Shown here piece after piece: positions 51,900 through 61,005 of a stretch of DNA of 64,000 nt. The translations under genes were made by a program, and so were the position numbers. Below the pieces are notes generated by a model. That model saw only the letters and a program-made list of their open reading frames with translations. It made no database searches and was not told the origin of the DNA. Source of the DNA: Gemmatimonadota bacterium. Its GTDB lineage: Bacteria; Latescibacterota; UBA2968. Numbering within the stretch: the first letter of the stretch is position 1; every line of letters starts with the position of its first letter. Location: assembly GCA_002714465.1 (NCBI GenBank), contig PAXL01000036.1, positions 120,323-184,322 of the forward strand, in the 5' to 3' direction.

Positions 51900-52697
51900 A
51901 TGTTCAGGCTGATGTTGGCCCTTGTGTGTCTAGTTGCCGTCCAGGCGGCCCGGGACAGACCGATCGTGATGGTCTTAAATGATGCTGCGGCTCCTTCGAC
52001 GCCCGGAGCATTTTTTTTGCACGACTACGTGATGTCATGATACGGCGCGACAGAAGAGCAGGCTGCTACGTAAGATAGTGCGTAAGCGTTCCCAGCGGTG
52101 TTTCCTTATCTGACGAAAGAAAAGTCGCTCGGGCCCAAGCTGGCTAGACAGCATGAAGCTCGTGCAGAGCTCGGAGGAGCGTTGAAAAAGATTAAGCTTC
52201 TGGATGAGGAAATGCGCCAGCTTGAGGGCTAGTGAAAGGGGATCTCTGGTAGCATCGTCAGATTTAACGAAGCGCTGAATTCGCATGTAGAGCGGGAGGC
52301 GAGGGAGACAGCGGCGGCACAGCGCCAGATGATGGAAGTGGCGAACCGTCGCTAGCCACTCAAGGTAACCTTAGAAATAGAACCTTTTCTGCTCGGAATC
52401 ACCACTGTCGGTCTCAGCCTGACGATCAAGGTCGTCAAGGATGAGCTTACGGACATCGGTGATGTAAGGCTTCGGATAGTGGACTACAAACACGCTACTT
52501 CTGAGGTTGAATCAATGGCCATCGATCTCGAAGGTTGATCTTGGAATCGGGGGAATGAGGTCAAAGACCTTTGGAAACATGTTTTGGAGATGGAGGATAG
52601 GGAAAAAGAGCTGTGTCAAAAAGTGAAGACAATGAAAGACGCCGAGACGGACAGGGCGCAGACGAGCTTCAATATGGATATGGGAGAGAAGCAGTAA
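51900..52697 (+). pseudogene. Exported coiled-coil protein gene with seven in-frame stop codons
   Basis: One reading frame runs 266 codons from ATG 51900 to TAA 52695-52697. It begins with a convincing signal peptide ('MFRLMLALVCLVAVQAA') and contains long heptad-like helices ('KLARQHEARAELGGALKK', 'VEREARETAAAQRQMMEVAN', 'LWKHVLEMEDREKELCQKVK'). It is interrupted by TGA 52038, TAA 52071, TAA 52083, TAG 52230, TGA 52233, TAG 52353 and TGA 52536, all in the same frame, with no frameshift. Each stop could arise from CGA, CAA or CAG by one C-to-T change. It shows as a decayed gene rather than a recoded one, since all three stop codons occur. No family is recognised. This accounts for the 880-base gap between neighbouring genes. 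Confidence 0.65.
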
Positions 52698-52765
52698 TCG
52701 AAGATAGAGAATCGAAAATAGAAGATTGCAGACCGAGTTCAGATTGTGTTTGAAACTCGGTTTTC

Positions 52766-54757
52766 TTATGCCCAACCGTGTACGTGGTGTCCCGATCCGG
52801 GGAACCAGATGAGGTCGATGATGAACGAGAGGAAGGTGCCGGCCGTACGTCCTAGGATCAGGCCGATGAAGAGCGGATAGAGACGTCGGTAGAGTTGGAC
52901 GCCACCGATCCGCGTGATCAGGGATTTGGCGATCCAGACAAGGAAGAGCGACATGAACTGGAGGCGAATGTTGGTTGTACTGATCGCGTAGCCGATTGGG
53001 TGGAGAGTCCAGCCGGTCATATGGTAGCGGACGACGGTGAGTGCGATCATAACGGCAGCTCCCAGAAGGAAGACGAAGAGGTGTGGCAGCGAAGGCAGTT
53101 GCGGGTTTTTGATCGTGGTGACCATCTCGCCGATCCGTCTGGGCGCGTATCGAGTAAAGGGAAACTCGGAAAAGTTGAAGGCGCCTTGTGCGTAGCCGGT
53201 TTTGAGGACTAGGAGGATGTTGACGAGAAGTGCAACCAGAAGTCCGGCGAGGAGCGCCCAGAAGATTGTGCGTTTGGTTCCCCGTATTCGGTCAGCTGCC
53301 TTTGCGCCTTGTGAGAGCGCGGGCATGAAGAACATCCAAGGAAGCGTTGTCGCGGTCGATGCGGCAACCACCGTTTGGGCAGAAAGGGTCGTGGTCCCAA
53401 CCATCTGGTATCCGACCTCAAGCGGAGAGGCTGGCAGACTCAGGTAGAGTGTGCCTGATTCGCAGACAAACCGGGCCAGTGCGATGTAAAGGATGATCGC
53501 CGTAGGAAGGATGAAAGCGATCATGGCCAGAGGCACACCGGCCTGAGACATCCACATGGCAATGAAAATGACGCTGAGAACGAGGCTGGTGACAGCCGTC
53601 CTGTAGGGCATCATTTCGTTTCGATCTTCGACGCTTGGGTCGCCGGTCAGTGTTTTTCGAAGGACCGCACCGAGGTGTCGTCTCGCCGTCCACAGACCCC
53701 AGATCACAAACGCGAACAGAGCGCCGAGGCTCTGCCACTTCACAACAGGGTCACCCCAATTTCGACCCGGCACGTCCTTCGCGCCCAGCTGTAATCCCAT
53801 TCGCCTGAGAATGACGACCTGCGCGATGAACAGGAGATGGAAAAACCAGATCGAGAAGAGGATTTCCTGTTTGACGAAGAAGCCGAAGCCGATCGTGTAG
53901 GGGTTGATGTGCGTGATGATCCAGGGGCACAGACGACACGGGTAGAAACGCCCTCCAAGCGGGCTCAGCCGTATGGTCGGCCACTGCGTATCGAAGTATC
54001 CGACGATGTTCCATACGATGATACCGAAGGATACAGAGAAGCCGATCCAGAAGAGGCGTCCGCTCAAGAGGCGTGGCCATCGTGGCGATCCGGATTGGTC
54101 TTCCGAGTCGTCGACGAGGTCGAGAATTCGTGTAACGAGCGGGTAGTCAAGGCGCTCGTATTCGACCCATTGCTTCCGGAGGATCACAACGGTCGACACG
54201 CAGACGATGAAGCCGGCAATGATCAAGGTCAGCCACCAAAAGACCGGCATCACCCACGCCTGCCATGGGAGCGAGACCCCGGTCGGGAGCCCCTCATACA
54301 GCCACTTGGTTTCGCCGTGGTCGTTTTTCGGGAACAGCCAGGGTGACAAATTGGGCTGAACAAGATCGATCCATCCGTTTTCGGGGGTGGCGAGGTAGTA
54401 GGGGGCGGCCATCAGCCCCAGCCACGTGCCGGTAAGACCACGAGCGGGGATCATGCCGGCAACGAGTCCCATGATGAGGATCGTGAATAGCTCAGCCGGC
54501 GCCAGTCCAGGTAGTCCGCGTTGTCGAAGCAGGAAGTTTGTCGTCGCAATCAGCATGAAGATTGCGAGGAAGGAGACGGGCAGATGGGTGATATTGACGT
54601 CGGAGGTTGAAGCACCTGTACGCGCGAAGCTGATCCAGCCGCTGATCAGAGCGCAAGCGACGGCTCCCAAAAGGATGCCGCGGGCCGTTATGGGTCGGGA
54701 TGGAGCGGAATCAGATGTGTGTTCGGCACTCGACACTGGGTTCCTTTGTGCGGTCAC
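52766..54757 (-). CDS. Polytopic membrane protein, DUF6785/DUF6784-like
   Basis: A 663-residue protein with about 13-14 predicted transmembrane helices. The N-terminal half has 'PGLAPAELFTILIMGLVAGMIPARGLTGTW' and a periplasmic-looking 'LYEGLPTGVSLPWQAWVMPVFWW'; the middle has 'YERLDYPLVTRILDLV' and the end 'RLYPLFIGLILGRTAGTFLSFIIDLIWFPGSGHHVHGW'. This arrangement matches the DUF6785 (N) and DUF6784 (C) pair as I remember it, distantly like oligopeptide transporters. It follows the enolase-superfamily gene by 27 bases and is last in the TRAP operon, so a transport role is inferred. Confidence 0.7.
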   Translation of the reverse strand: MTAQRNPVSSAEHTSDSAPSRPITARGILLGAVACALISGWISFARTGASTSDVNITHLPVSFLAIFMLIATTNFLLRQRGLPGLAPAELFTILIMGLVAGMIPARGLTGTWLGLMAAPYYLATPENGWIDLVQPNLSPWLFPKNDHGETKWLYEGLPTGVSLPWQAWVMPVFWWLTLIIAGFIVCVSTVVILRKQWVEYERLDYPLVTRILDLVDDSEDQSGSPRWPRLLSGRLFWIGFSVSFGIIVWNIVGYFDTQWPTIRLSPLGGRFYPCRLCPWIITHINPYTIGFGFFVKQEILFSIWFFHLLFIAQVVILRRMGLQLGAKDVPGRNWGDPVVKWQSLGALFAFVIWGLWTARRHLGAVLRKTLTGDPSVEDRNEMMPYRTAVTSLVLSVIFIAMWMSQAGVPLAMIAFILPTAIILYIALARFVCESGTLYLSLPASPLEVGYQMVGTTTLSAQTVVAASTATTLPWMFFMPALSQGAKAADRIRGTKRTIFWALLAGLLVALLVNILLVLKTGYAQGAFNFSEFPFTRYAPRRIGEMVTTIKNPQLPSLPHLFVFLLGAAVMIALTVVRYHMTGWTLHPIGYAISTTNIRLQFMSLFLVWIAKSLITRIGGVQLYRRLYPLFIGLILGRTAGTFLSFIIDLIWFPGSGHHVHGWA

Positions 54758-54784
54758 GCGTAAGGCATCTCGCGTCTGTCTCGA

Positions 54785-55951
54785 CTAGGCAGAGTGTTTC
54801 CGAACCTTGTTCTCGTCGACTTCCACACCCAGTCCGGGGCTGTTTGGCAGCTCGAGATAGCTGCCGTTTCTTGTCAATGATTCGGATAACAGTTCGGCAC
54901 TCTTGAGGGCGAAGCCCTGATCGAAGTGCTCCATGATTACGAAGTTTAGTATGCCAGCGGAAAGCTGGAGCTGGGCGGCTGTCGAGAGGACGTTACCAGC
55001 ACCGACGGCGGGTGAGAGAGGAACGTCGAAGGTCTCGGCCAGATGTGCGATCCTCTGAGCTCCTGTTAGGCCGCACCGGGCGAGATCAGGGAGTAGCATG
55101 TCGGCGGCGTGTGCCTCCAGCACGGCCCGGAACTGGTAGGCATTGTAGTACTCTTGCCCGATACAGACCGGCATGTCGAGAGCGGCCGATACCTCGGCGT
55201 GTCTTTTGAGATCCTCGCTGGGCACGGGGGATTCAAGCCAGAAGACCTTCCGCTTCTGAAGTTCTCTTCCGAGTGCGATCGCACCAGGCTGATCGTAGTG
55301 CCAGGTTAGATCGACGAGGATATCGACATCCGGACCAACGGTTTCACGTGTCAGATCGATGTATGCGAGAGCTTCTTCGAGAGGGCGGACCAAGTGGTAT
55401 TTGATTGCGTCGTACCCCATGGCGACAGAAGCTGCGGAGTTTTTGGCACCCTCCTCAGGTGTCCGGCCGCCCACATTGTTGTAGATGCGAACCCTGTTTC
55501 GGTAAGGTCCTCCAAGCAGCTCTGCGCAGGAGGCGTCGAGAATCCTCCCCGATAGATCCCAGAGCGCGTTGTTGATTCCCGAGACGGCTGCTGCCATGTA
55601 ACCTGATCGATACCCGCGCCCCCTCATCACAGCATAGCACCGGTCCCATTGCTTCTCTCGAGCGAGCGGGTTCTCGCCAATTAGGATTGGTGCGAGCAGA
55701 TTCTCCACGACTGCGTGCGTCGCCTCAGGTACGAGAAGCGACTGTCCTTCGCCCCACCCGACGTGTCCGCTTTCGCTCGTCACCTTCACGAATAGAGCCT
55801 CGAAGTTTCGGGCGGCATTCATGTCTCCGAACGGGGGATCCGTCTCGTAGGCAAGGGGTCTCTGGGTCTGGGCATAGTCGGGTCCGTCCGGTGCATTAGG
55901 CTTCGGAATCTTGACGACGAAGGACTCGATCGATTCGATTTTCGTTTTCAC
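54785..55951 (-). CDS. Mandelate racemase/muconate lactonizing enzyme family protein (enolase superfamily)
   Basis: A 388-residue enolase-superfamily protein. The capping domain is followed by the barrel, where metal ligands are Asp214 ('ILVDLTWHYD'), Glu240 ('FWLESPVPSEDL') and Glu267 ('CIGQEYYN'). The strand-2 base is Lys184 in K184-Y-H186, where the MR group has K-x-K or K-x-R. Asp289 is present, but the partner His on the next strand is replaced in 'LSPAVGAGN'. It is likely a sugar-acid dehydratase or epimerase-type enzyme with a non-standard active site. The TRAP-TAXI genes upstream in the operon would import its organic-acid substrate. Confidence 0.85.
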   Translation of the reverse strand: MKTKIESIESFVVKIPKPNAPDGPDYAQTQRPLAYETDPPFGDMNAARNFEALFVKVTSESGHVGWGEGQSLLVPEATHAVVENLLAPILIGENPLAREKQWDRCYAVMRGRGYRSGYMAAAVSGINNALWDLSGRILDASCAELLGGPYRNRVRIYNNVGGRTPEEGAKNSAASVAMGYDAIKYHLVRPLEEALAYIDLTRETVGPDVDILVDLTWHYDQPGAIALGRELQKRKVFWLESPVPSEDLKRHAEVSAALDMPVCIGQEYYNAYQFRAVLEAHAADMLLPDLARCGLTGAQRIAHLAETFDVPLSPAVGAGNVLSTAAQLQLSAGILNFVIMEHFDQGFALKSAELLSESLTRNGSYLELPNSPGLGVEVDENKVRKHSA

Positions 55952-55955
55952 TAGT

Positions 55956-56408
55956 TTACTCCTTTGTAGCTCTGATTTTCGACCAAATGTCTTCCATCCT
56001 AGCTGTGTTCACCCCCATGTCCGAATTTCCTGTGCGAGCAGCTGCTCGATAGTGGATGACGTTCTCCCCATCAGGCAGGTAGAACTCTCCGTCATCGATG
56101 AAGCTGAAAATTCGCGATCTGAACTCGACGTGGATGTAGTCGCTCCTCGTCTGGATTAGTTCGGTGCGAGGCCATTCAGTCAAAACGGCAAACAAAGCGT
56201 CACGAGCCCTGTCTCGAGAGCCTTCATACGCGAAGGGCGCTGCTCCTTCGAAGGTGCTGACACAGTTTGGTTTGTCCGGACACGATACGAGACGGCCGCT
56301 GACAACGCCCATGCGGTCGGGACGAGGAGCACGCTGGGCGATCATCCGAACACCGATGATGAGCGCAACGAGTGCGGTTATCAGAGCTATGGTGATCTTG
56401 CCGATCAA
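55956..56408 (-). CDS. DUF1499 protein
   Basis: A 150-residue protein beginning at TTG 56408, which overlaps the TRAP permease stop (TTGA) and has GGAG six bases upstream. Residues about 4-24 are an N-terminal membrane helix ('KITIALITALVALIIGVRMI'). The rest matches DUF1499: 'LVSCPDKPNCVST', 'YIHVEFRSRIFSFIDDGEFYL', 'IHYRAAARTGNSDMGVNTARMEDIWSKI'. A much longer frame upstream reads through the permease gene and is not coding. It sits within the TRAP operon, four bases before the enolase-superfamily gene. Function of the family is unknown. Confidence 0.85.
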   Translation of the reverse strand: MIGKITIALITALVALIIGVRMIAQRAPRPDRMGVVSGRLVSCPDKPNCVSTFEGAAPFAYEGSRDRARDALFAVLTEWPRTELIQTRSDYIHVEFRSRIFSFIDDGEFYLPDGENVIHYRAAARTGNSDMGVNTARMEDIWSKIRATKE

Positions 56409-58297
56409 TCTGATCTCCGGGTCAGACTTGGATACGCGAGCACGGCCGTCGAAACGAGTATCCCGACGGTGACCGCAATCCATACGTTCGGCGTATTCCG
56501 CGCAAAGAGCAACACACCGCTGGCTGCAAGTAGGATTAGTCTGCTGCTGATTCCGAGGTGCGTCTTGAAGCGTCCTGTGACAGCAGATGCGAGGGGGATG
56601 ATGCCGAGACCTGTGATCAGGATAGCTGAGATCACGGCGATCGTAGAAGCCGTGCCGCCGGACGGCGAGAGAAGCAATAGCTCCGGGTTCAGGACGAAAC
56701 AGTAGGGGAGCGCGAAACCAATTAAGGCGAATCGGAAAGAGGCGAAGGCAGAAGTCAGGGTGCTGGATTCCGCGATCGCGCTCGCGGTGTAAGAGGCGAG
56801 TGCCACTGGCGGCGTAACCATCGACATCATGCCGAAGTAGAATATGAAGAGATGTATGGCCAGCGGAACCAGCCCGAGCTCGCCGAAGATCGGACCGACC
56901 AGAGTGGCCATCAGGAGGTAGCAAACCGCCGAAGGTAGGCCCATGCCGAGGATGATCGTCGAGATCATCAGGAGGAACAACGCCAGAATCAGGTTGGTCT
57001 CTGCGAGCGGCACGATGACGCTCGGTAGTCGTGACCCGACTCCGGTTAGCGTGACGATTCCGATTATGATCCCAACACAGGCGGCTGGGGCGATCAGATT
57101 GACGCCTGCGGTTGCGGCTTTACTCGCTATGACAGCCAGATCAGCTGCCCGAAGTCGTGTTTGGGGGTGGAGTGCGCTCTGTATCAGAACCAGAAGAAAA
57201 CTTAGTGTGACAGCTCGGAAGGGTGTAAACCCGACGATCAGGAATCCGATGAGTGACGCGAAAGCCGTGACGAAGAGGAGCCCGCTCGGAACCAAGATAT
57301 GGACATCCGGGCCAGAGGCCTGTCCTTCGGTCCCTTCGACGTCCTGCAGATGAACGATGACCAGGAGGGATACGTAGTAGAGGACGGCCGGGATTATGGC
57401 AGCAGTGATGATTTCGAGATACGTGATCGGTGGGTCGACGATCTCAAGCATCATGTAGGCTCCGGCACCCATAATCGGGGGTACCAGCGCGCCTCCTGAG
57501 CTGGCGGCGGCCTCGATTCCGGCAGCGTGCTCCTTTCGGAACCCGGCTGATCGCATCAGCGGAATCGTGAAGGTGCCGGTCGTAGCCGTGTTTGCAACAG
57601 CGCTTCCCGACAAGGACCCCATCAAACCGCTGCTGATCACGGCGACCTTCGCAGTTGCGCCCCTGCGCGTTCTGAATAACCTGTTGGCAAATGCAATGAT
57701 GAAGTCGGTTGCGCCGGTTCGCTCGAGGATGGCGGCGAACAGAACGAATAGGAATACGTAGTTCAGCATCACCCGCAGTGCGATCCCGAATATGCCCTGT
57801 GAGTGAAGAACAGTCTGGCTGACGATGCGGTCCCACCCGTAGCCTCGGTGTGGGAACAGCCACGACGGGAGATAGGGTCCGAAGGAAGCGTATGTTATGA
57901 AGGCTAGAGCCAGTATCGGGAGCGTTTTGCCGATCGTCCGACGTGTCGATTCGAGAACGAGCACCAGGATGGTCAACCCGATTGCGAAGTCCAACCCGGT
58001 TTCCTGTCCGGCTCGCTCCCCAAGGGGGTGGCCGTCCAGCCATAGAACGCTGAAGGCGTATTCGTTTTGGCAGAGGACAAAGGCGAAAGACAGGAAGACG
58101 GCGATCGCTAGCATCCGGTTCAGTAGTGCTGCGGGACCTGACTTCAGGTAGACGATGATGAGTCCGAGCCCGCCAAAACCCGCCAGTTGCGACTGCGGTG
58201 TTAGGAAGGGGTAGTTGACTTCCGATAGGACGAACAGGGAAAGAAGAACGGACACGGTGGTGATGACCGTGCCCGTCGGTTTGCTCGGTGCTGTCAT
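56405..58297 (-). CDS. TRAP transporter fused permease (4TM/12TM)
   Basis: A 630-residue fused permease of the TAXI-TRAP type, with roughly 16-18 helices. The DctM-like core shows 'FLFVLFAAILERTGATDFIIAFANRLFRTRRGATAKVAVISSGLMGSLSGSAVANTATTGTFTIPLMRSAGFRKEHAAGIEAAASSGGALVPPIMGAGAYMMLEIV' and 'FLLMISTIILGMGLPSAVCYLLMATL', both characteristic. It drives ion-coupled uptake of organic acids with the TAXI binding protein encoded 18 bases upstream. Its stop overlaps DUF1499. Confidence 0.93.
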   Translation of the reverse strand: MTAPSKPTGTVITTVSVLLSLFVLSEVNYPFLTPQSQLAGFGGLGLIIVYLKSGPAALLNRMLAIAVFLSFAFVLCQNEYAFSVLWLDGHPLGERAGQETGLDFAIGLTILVLVLESTRRTIGKTLPILALAFITYASFGPYLPSWLFPHRGYGWDRIVSQTVLHSQGIFGIALRVMLNYVFLFVLFAAILERTGATDFIIAFANRLFRTRRGATAKVAVISSGLMGSLSGSAVANTATTGTFTIPLMRSAGFRKEHAAGIEAAASSGGALVPPIMGAGAYMMLEIVDPPITYLEIITAAIIPAVLYYVSLLVIVHLQDVEGTEGQASGPDVHILVPSGLLFVTAFASLIGFLIVGFTPFRAVTLSFLLVLIQSALHPQTRLRAADLAVIASKAATAGVNLIAPAACVGIIIGIVTLTGVGSRLPSVIVPLAETNLILALFLLMISTIILGMGLPSAVCYLLMATLVGPIFGELGLVPLAIHLFIFYFGMMSMVTPPVALASYTASAIAESSTLTSAFASFRFALIGFALPYCFVLNPELLLLSPSGGTASTIAVISAILITGLGIIPLASAVTGRFKTHLGISSRLILLAASGVLLFARNTPNVWIAVTVGILVSTAVLAYPSLTRRSD

Positions 58298-58315
58298 CGA
58301 TTCGCTCAGGGTCGT

Positions 58316-59293
58316 CTATCCCTCCGGCCAGATGCCGATTTCCTTGAAGTAACGGACCGCGCCGGGATGGAAGGGTGTCCCAGTGTCGCGGACGATGTTC
58401 TTAGGATTAATGGCTCGGCCCGCCGGATGCTTCTTCACGACCTGGGCTCTGTTCTCGTAGAGGGCCTTGGTGAACTCGTAGACGGTGTCTGCATCTAGGC
58501 TCGCTCGCGTCACGAGGTGCATGTTTCCGACGTTCACGCCGGCGAAGTCTTTCGATTGGCCTCGATACGTGTCAGCCGGGATCTGCGCTGGGAGGAAGAA
58601 CGGGTAGTCCCTGAAGAGCTGAATCTTTGCGGCGTCTTCGAACGGGATGAAGTGGATGTCCTGAGACGCACATGCCTGCGTGATCGAGGCTGTCGGGACA
58701 GCTCCACCAAGGAAGGCTGCCGCAGCCGACCCGTCAGCGAGCATGTCAACCGATCCCGCCTGAGTGTTGTGCAGAGGAGAGAAGTCGTCGTAGGTCACAC
58801 CGTGGGCCAGCAGGATTGGGCGAAGGAAGTAGTTGAAACCGGCGCCGGCTGGTCCCACGACCACTCTTTTGCCCTTGAGGTCAGAAAGCGTGCTGACGCC
58901 AGAAGACCGGGGTGTGATGAAGAGCGCGATGTTCGGCGCGAGTGTCATAACCGCACGGATGTCCTGCTTTCCGTCCCAGTTTCCCTCGCCTCTGACCGCG
59001 AAGTAGGAGATCGCAGCGTTTGCAAGTGCAAAGTCCAGCTCGTCCTTCGCCAGACGTCTTATGTTCTCTTGTGTTCCCTTGGTCGCTTCAGACGAGACCT
59101 GCCATCTGGATTGTCCAGAGTTCTCGTCGACTACCTGCGCGATCGCGCCTCCGATGACGAAGAAGGCGCCCCCCGGTGGCGCAGTACCCACACTCAGAAA
59201 CTTCGGACTACCATTCGGGTCACCTGAGCAAGCGGCCAACGACAACAGGACCGAATACAAACACCCAACCCATATCCCACGCAACACAGACAT
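58316..59293 (-). CDS. TAXI-family TRAP solute-binding lipoprotein
   Basis: A 325-residue solute receptor. A signal peptide ends in a lipobox 'LSLAAC' (Cys22). The TAXI family signatures are 'FLSVGTAPPGGAFFVIGGAIAQVVDE', 'SSEATKGTQENIRRLAKDELDFALANA', 'LFITPRSSGVSTLSDLKGKRVVVGPAGAGFNYFLRPILLAHG' and 'LADGSAAAAFLGGAVPTASITQACASQDIHFIPF'. It binds the organic-acid ligand for the TRAP permease and is the first gene of a five-gene minus-strand operon. Confidence 0.93.
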   Translation of the reverse strand: MSVLRGIWVGCLYSVLLSLAACSGDPNGSPKFLSVGTAPPGGAFFVIGGAIAQVVDENSGQSRWQVSSEATKGTQENIRRLAKDELDFALANAAISYFAVRGEGNWDGKQDIRAVMTLAPNIALFITPRSSGVSTLSDLKGKRVVVGPAGAGFNYFLRPILLAHGVTYDDFSPLHNTQAGSVDMLADGSAAAAFLGGAVPTASITQACASQDIHFIPFEDAAKIQLFRDYPFFLPAQIPADTYRGQSKDFAGVNVGNMHLVTRASLDADTVYEFTKALYENRAQVVKKHPAGRAINPKNIVRDTGTPFHPGAVRYFKEIGIWPEG

Positions 59294-59568
59294 CTCTATC
59301 TCCTGATGAAATAATCAGATTCAGCTGCCGATCTCAAAGCGGCAGAGACCACAAAGATAGCTTGGCATGAGCAGCCAGACGGCCAGTAGTGTTTCGAACG
59401 TTCGTTCACGAATTCTGGTGGTATCTGACCGTCCCTCGATATACGCTCCGTGGCAGCAGGATTATGGGTGTCTGCACTCCTGCCTTTGCTGAAGCTTGGG
59501 CAAGGCTAGGTGGTATGAACGGTGCACAAGTGCATCAATACTCACGAACTTCCTGGACGGAACACTTG
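59294..59568. other. Intergenic region between the RelA/SpoT gene and the TRAP operon
   Basis: 275 bases with no gene I can support. A CTGCCG/CGGCAG stem with a 9-base loop lies at 59325-59345, in the likely 5' leader of the TAXI gene. A plus-strand open frame that runs from 59389 into the RelA/SpoT gene looks like chance. Confidence 0.4.
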
Positions 59569-61005
59569 CTACTGGCCGTCGGAGCCCCGATTGAGATGGC
59601 GTTTCACGACTTTGCGAGCGTGGTAGCTCTTCAAGTAGCGCAGCCAGTGGGCTCTGGGCTCACGGCCAGGAGTCGTCTCGATATGAACCGTATCTCCCCA
59701 CTTGAGGACAGTGACGGGTGAAACAGGCTTACCATTGACGATCGCGCCCGAACAGTGCAGTCCGAGGTCAGAGTGGACAGCGAACGCAAAATCGAGGACT
59801 GTTGCCCCTTCTGGAAGGATGATCGGTTCATCCTCCGGTGTGAAGGCTGCGATCTCACGGACGAACAGGATCCGCTTGAGGTCTTCCAGAAGATGGTGCG
59901 GTTGCCGATTGTGCTCGTGCCAGTCCGAGAGCTCTTCCAGCCAGCGCCGTCGCGATTTTTCCGCAAGTCTGTTTCCCTTGAGCGCGGCCACACCGAGCTC
60001 GCCCACGCGATGCATGGCGGGCGTCTGTATATGGACCTCATACCGTTTGCCGCCGTCCAGAACCGTCGTGTGAAGGGCCTGATACCGGTTACGCTTAGGT
60101 AGCGCGATGAAGTCCTTAATGCTCTCGAGGACCGGTGGGAACTGACCGTGAATCATTCCGAGCGACCTATAGCAGGCGTCGCGACTCGACACAATGACTT
60201 CGATTACGTGTCGATCGTAGATGCTGGAGAGAGGCACGTTCAGCCGCTCGATCTTGCGATGCATGCTCCACAGGCTCTTTGACTGGATTCGCGTGCGTAC
60301 TCGGATCTCAGCGCCCATGAGGAGTTGGTTAACCTTGTCCACGAACATGTGATAGTGAGGAGACGGTCCTGAGGCGAGACGCTGTGTCAGTTCAGTGTGG
60401 ACATCAGGCTGGATACAGCTGAGGCTCTGATTCTCGAGCTCGCGACGCGTACGGCTCATCCCGAGCAGATGTGAAATCGGTATGTAGACGTCGGCCGTTT
60501 CTTGGGCGATTCTCTTGCGTCGGTTCGGATCCTCGATGCCGTCGATACTTCGCATGTTGTGCACGCGGTCCGCGAGCTTGAGGATCAGGACACGCGGATC
60601 TTCCTTTGCGGCAGAGAACAGCTTCTGAAGCGTCGCGTTTCGGCGAGCTGACCGGTTCTTCGCACGGACGTCTTCAGCTTTTGTGACCCCCTTGACGAGC
60701 GTTGCGACAGCTGTGCCGAAGGTCGGGTCTATGTCTTCGATGTCGAGAGCCGAATCCTCGACTGCATCGTGGAGGAGAGCGGCAGTCATCATCTCGGCGT
60801 CACGCGAGAAACCGAGCTCGCAGGCGAGGAGGACGGCGACAGCAATCGGGTGGATGATGAACGGCTGACCCGCATCTCGACGCTGACCTTCGTGACTGGC
60901 GAAGGCGATGTGATACGCCTGACCGACGATAGGGTGAGACTGAGGAGGAACCCTTGCTAGGAGCTTCCTCAGCGGGTCCCTAATGATGTGTACCTGGTCG
61001 TTCAA
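59569..61005 (-). CDS. RelA/SpoT homologue, HD-synthetase-TGS, synthetase site degenerate
   Basis: A 478-residue protein. Residues about 25-185 are a Mn-dependent (p)ppGpp hydrolase HD domain with His52, H79-D80, E83-D84 and Asp146 in 'LADRVHNMR' all kept. Residues about 225-345 are a RelA/SpoT synthetase domain that keeps 'IKDFIALPKRNRYQALHTTV' but has changed elsewhere: the GRPKH-equivalent reads I240-Q-S-K-S, the AIR Arg is Glu269, and E-x-Q-I-R-T reads E323-V-H-I-Q-T. A TGS domain occupies about 395-460. There is no ACT domain, and the length is shorter than full Rel (about 700). A hydrolase-dominant enzyme is likely. Its start overlaps the DinG stop (ATGA). Confidence 0.87.
   Translation of the reverse strand: MNDQVHIIRDPLRKLLARVPPQSHPIVGQAYHIAFASHEGQRRDAGQPFIIHPIAVAVLLACELGFSRDAEMMTAALLHDAVEDSALDIEDIDPTFGTAVATLVKGVTKAEDVRAKNRSARRNATLQKLFSAAKEDPRVLILKLADRVHNMRSIDGIEDPNRRKRIAQETADVYIPISHLLGMSRTRRELENQSLSCIQPDVHTELTQRLASGPSPHYHMFVDKVNQLLMGAEIRVRTRIQSKSLWSMHRKIERLNVPLSSIYDRHVIEVIVSSRDACYRSLGMIHGQFPPVLESIKDFIALPKRNRYQALHTTVLDGGKRYEVHIQTPAMHRVGELGVAALKGNRLAEKSRRRWLEELSDWHEHNRQPHHLLEDLKRILFVREIAAFTPEDEPIILPEGATVLDFAFAVHSDLGLHCSGAIVNGKPVSPVTVLKWGDTVHIETTPGREPRAHWLRYLKSYHARKVVKRHLNRGSDGQ

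Noticed and set aside
51900..52697. Programmed readthrough or an altered genetic code in the multi-stop frame
   Set aside because: All three stop codons appear inside the frame, and every other gene in the window ends normally at TAA, TAG or TGA, so reassignment is not supported; decay is simpler.
56409..56924. Long upstream extension of the DUF1499 frame
   Set aside because: It runs antisense-frame through the TRAP permease on the same strand; the DUF1499 similarity begins only after TTG 56408.
59389..59721. Plus-strand frame of 110 codons upstream of and across the end of the RelA/SpoT homologue
   Set aside because: Half of it is antisense to a well-supported gene, and it shows no ribosome site or protein-like pattern.
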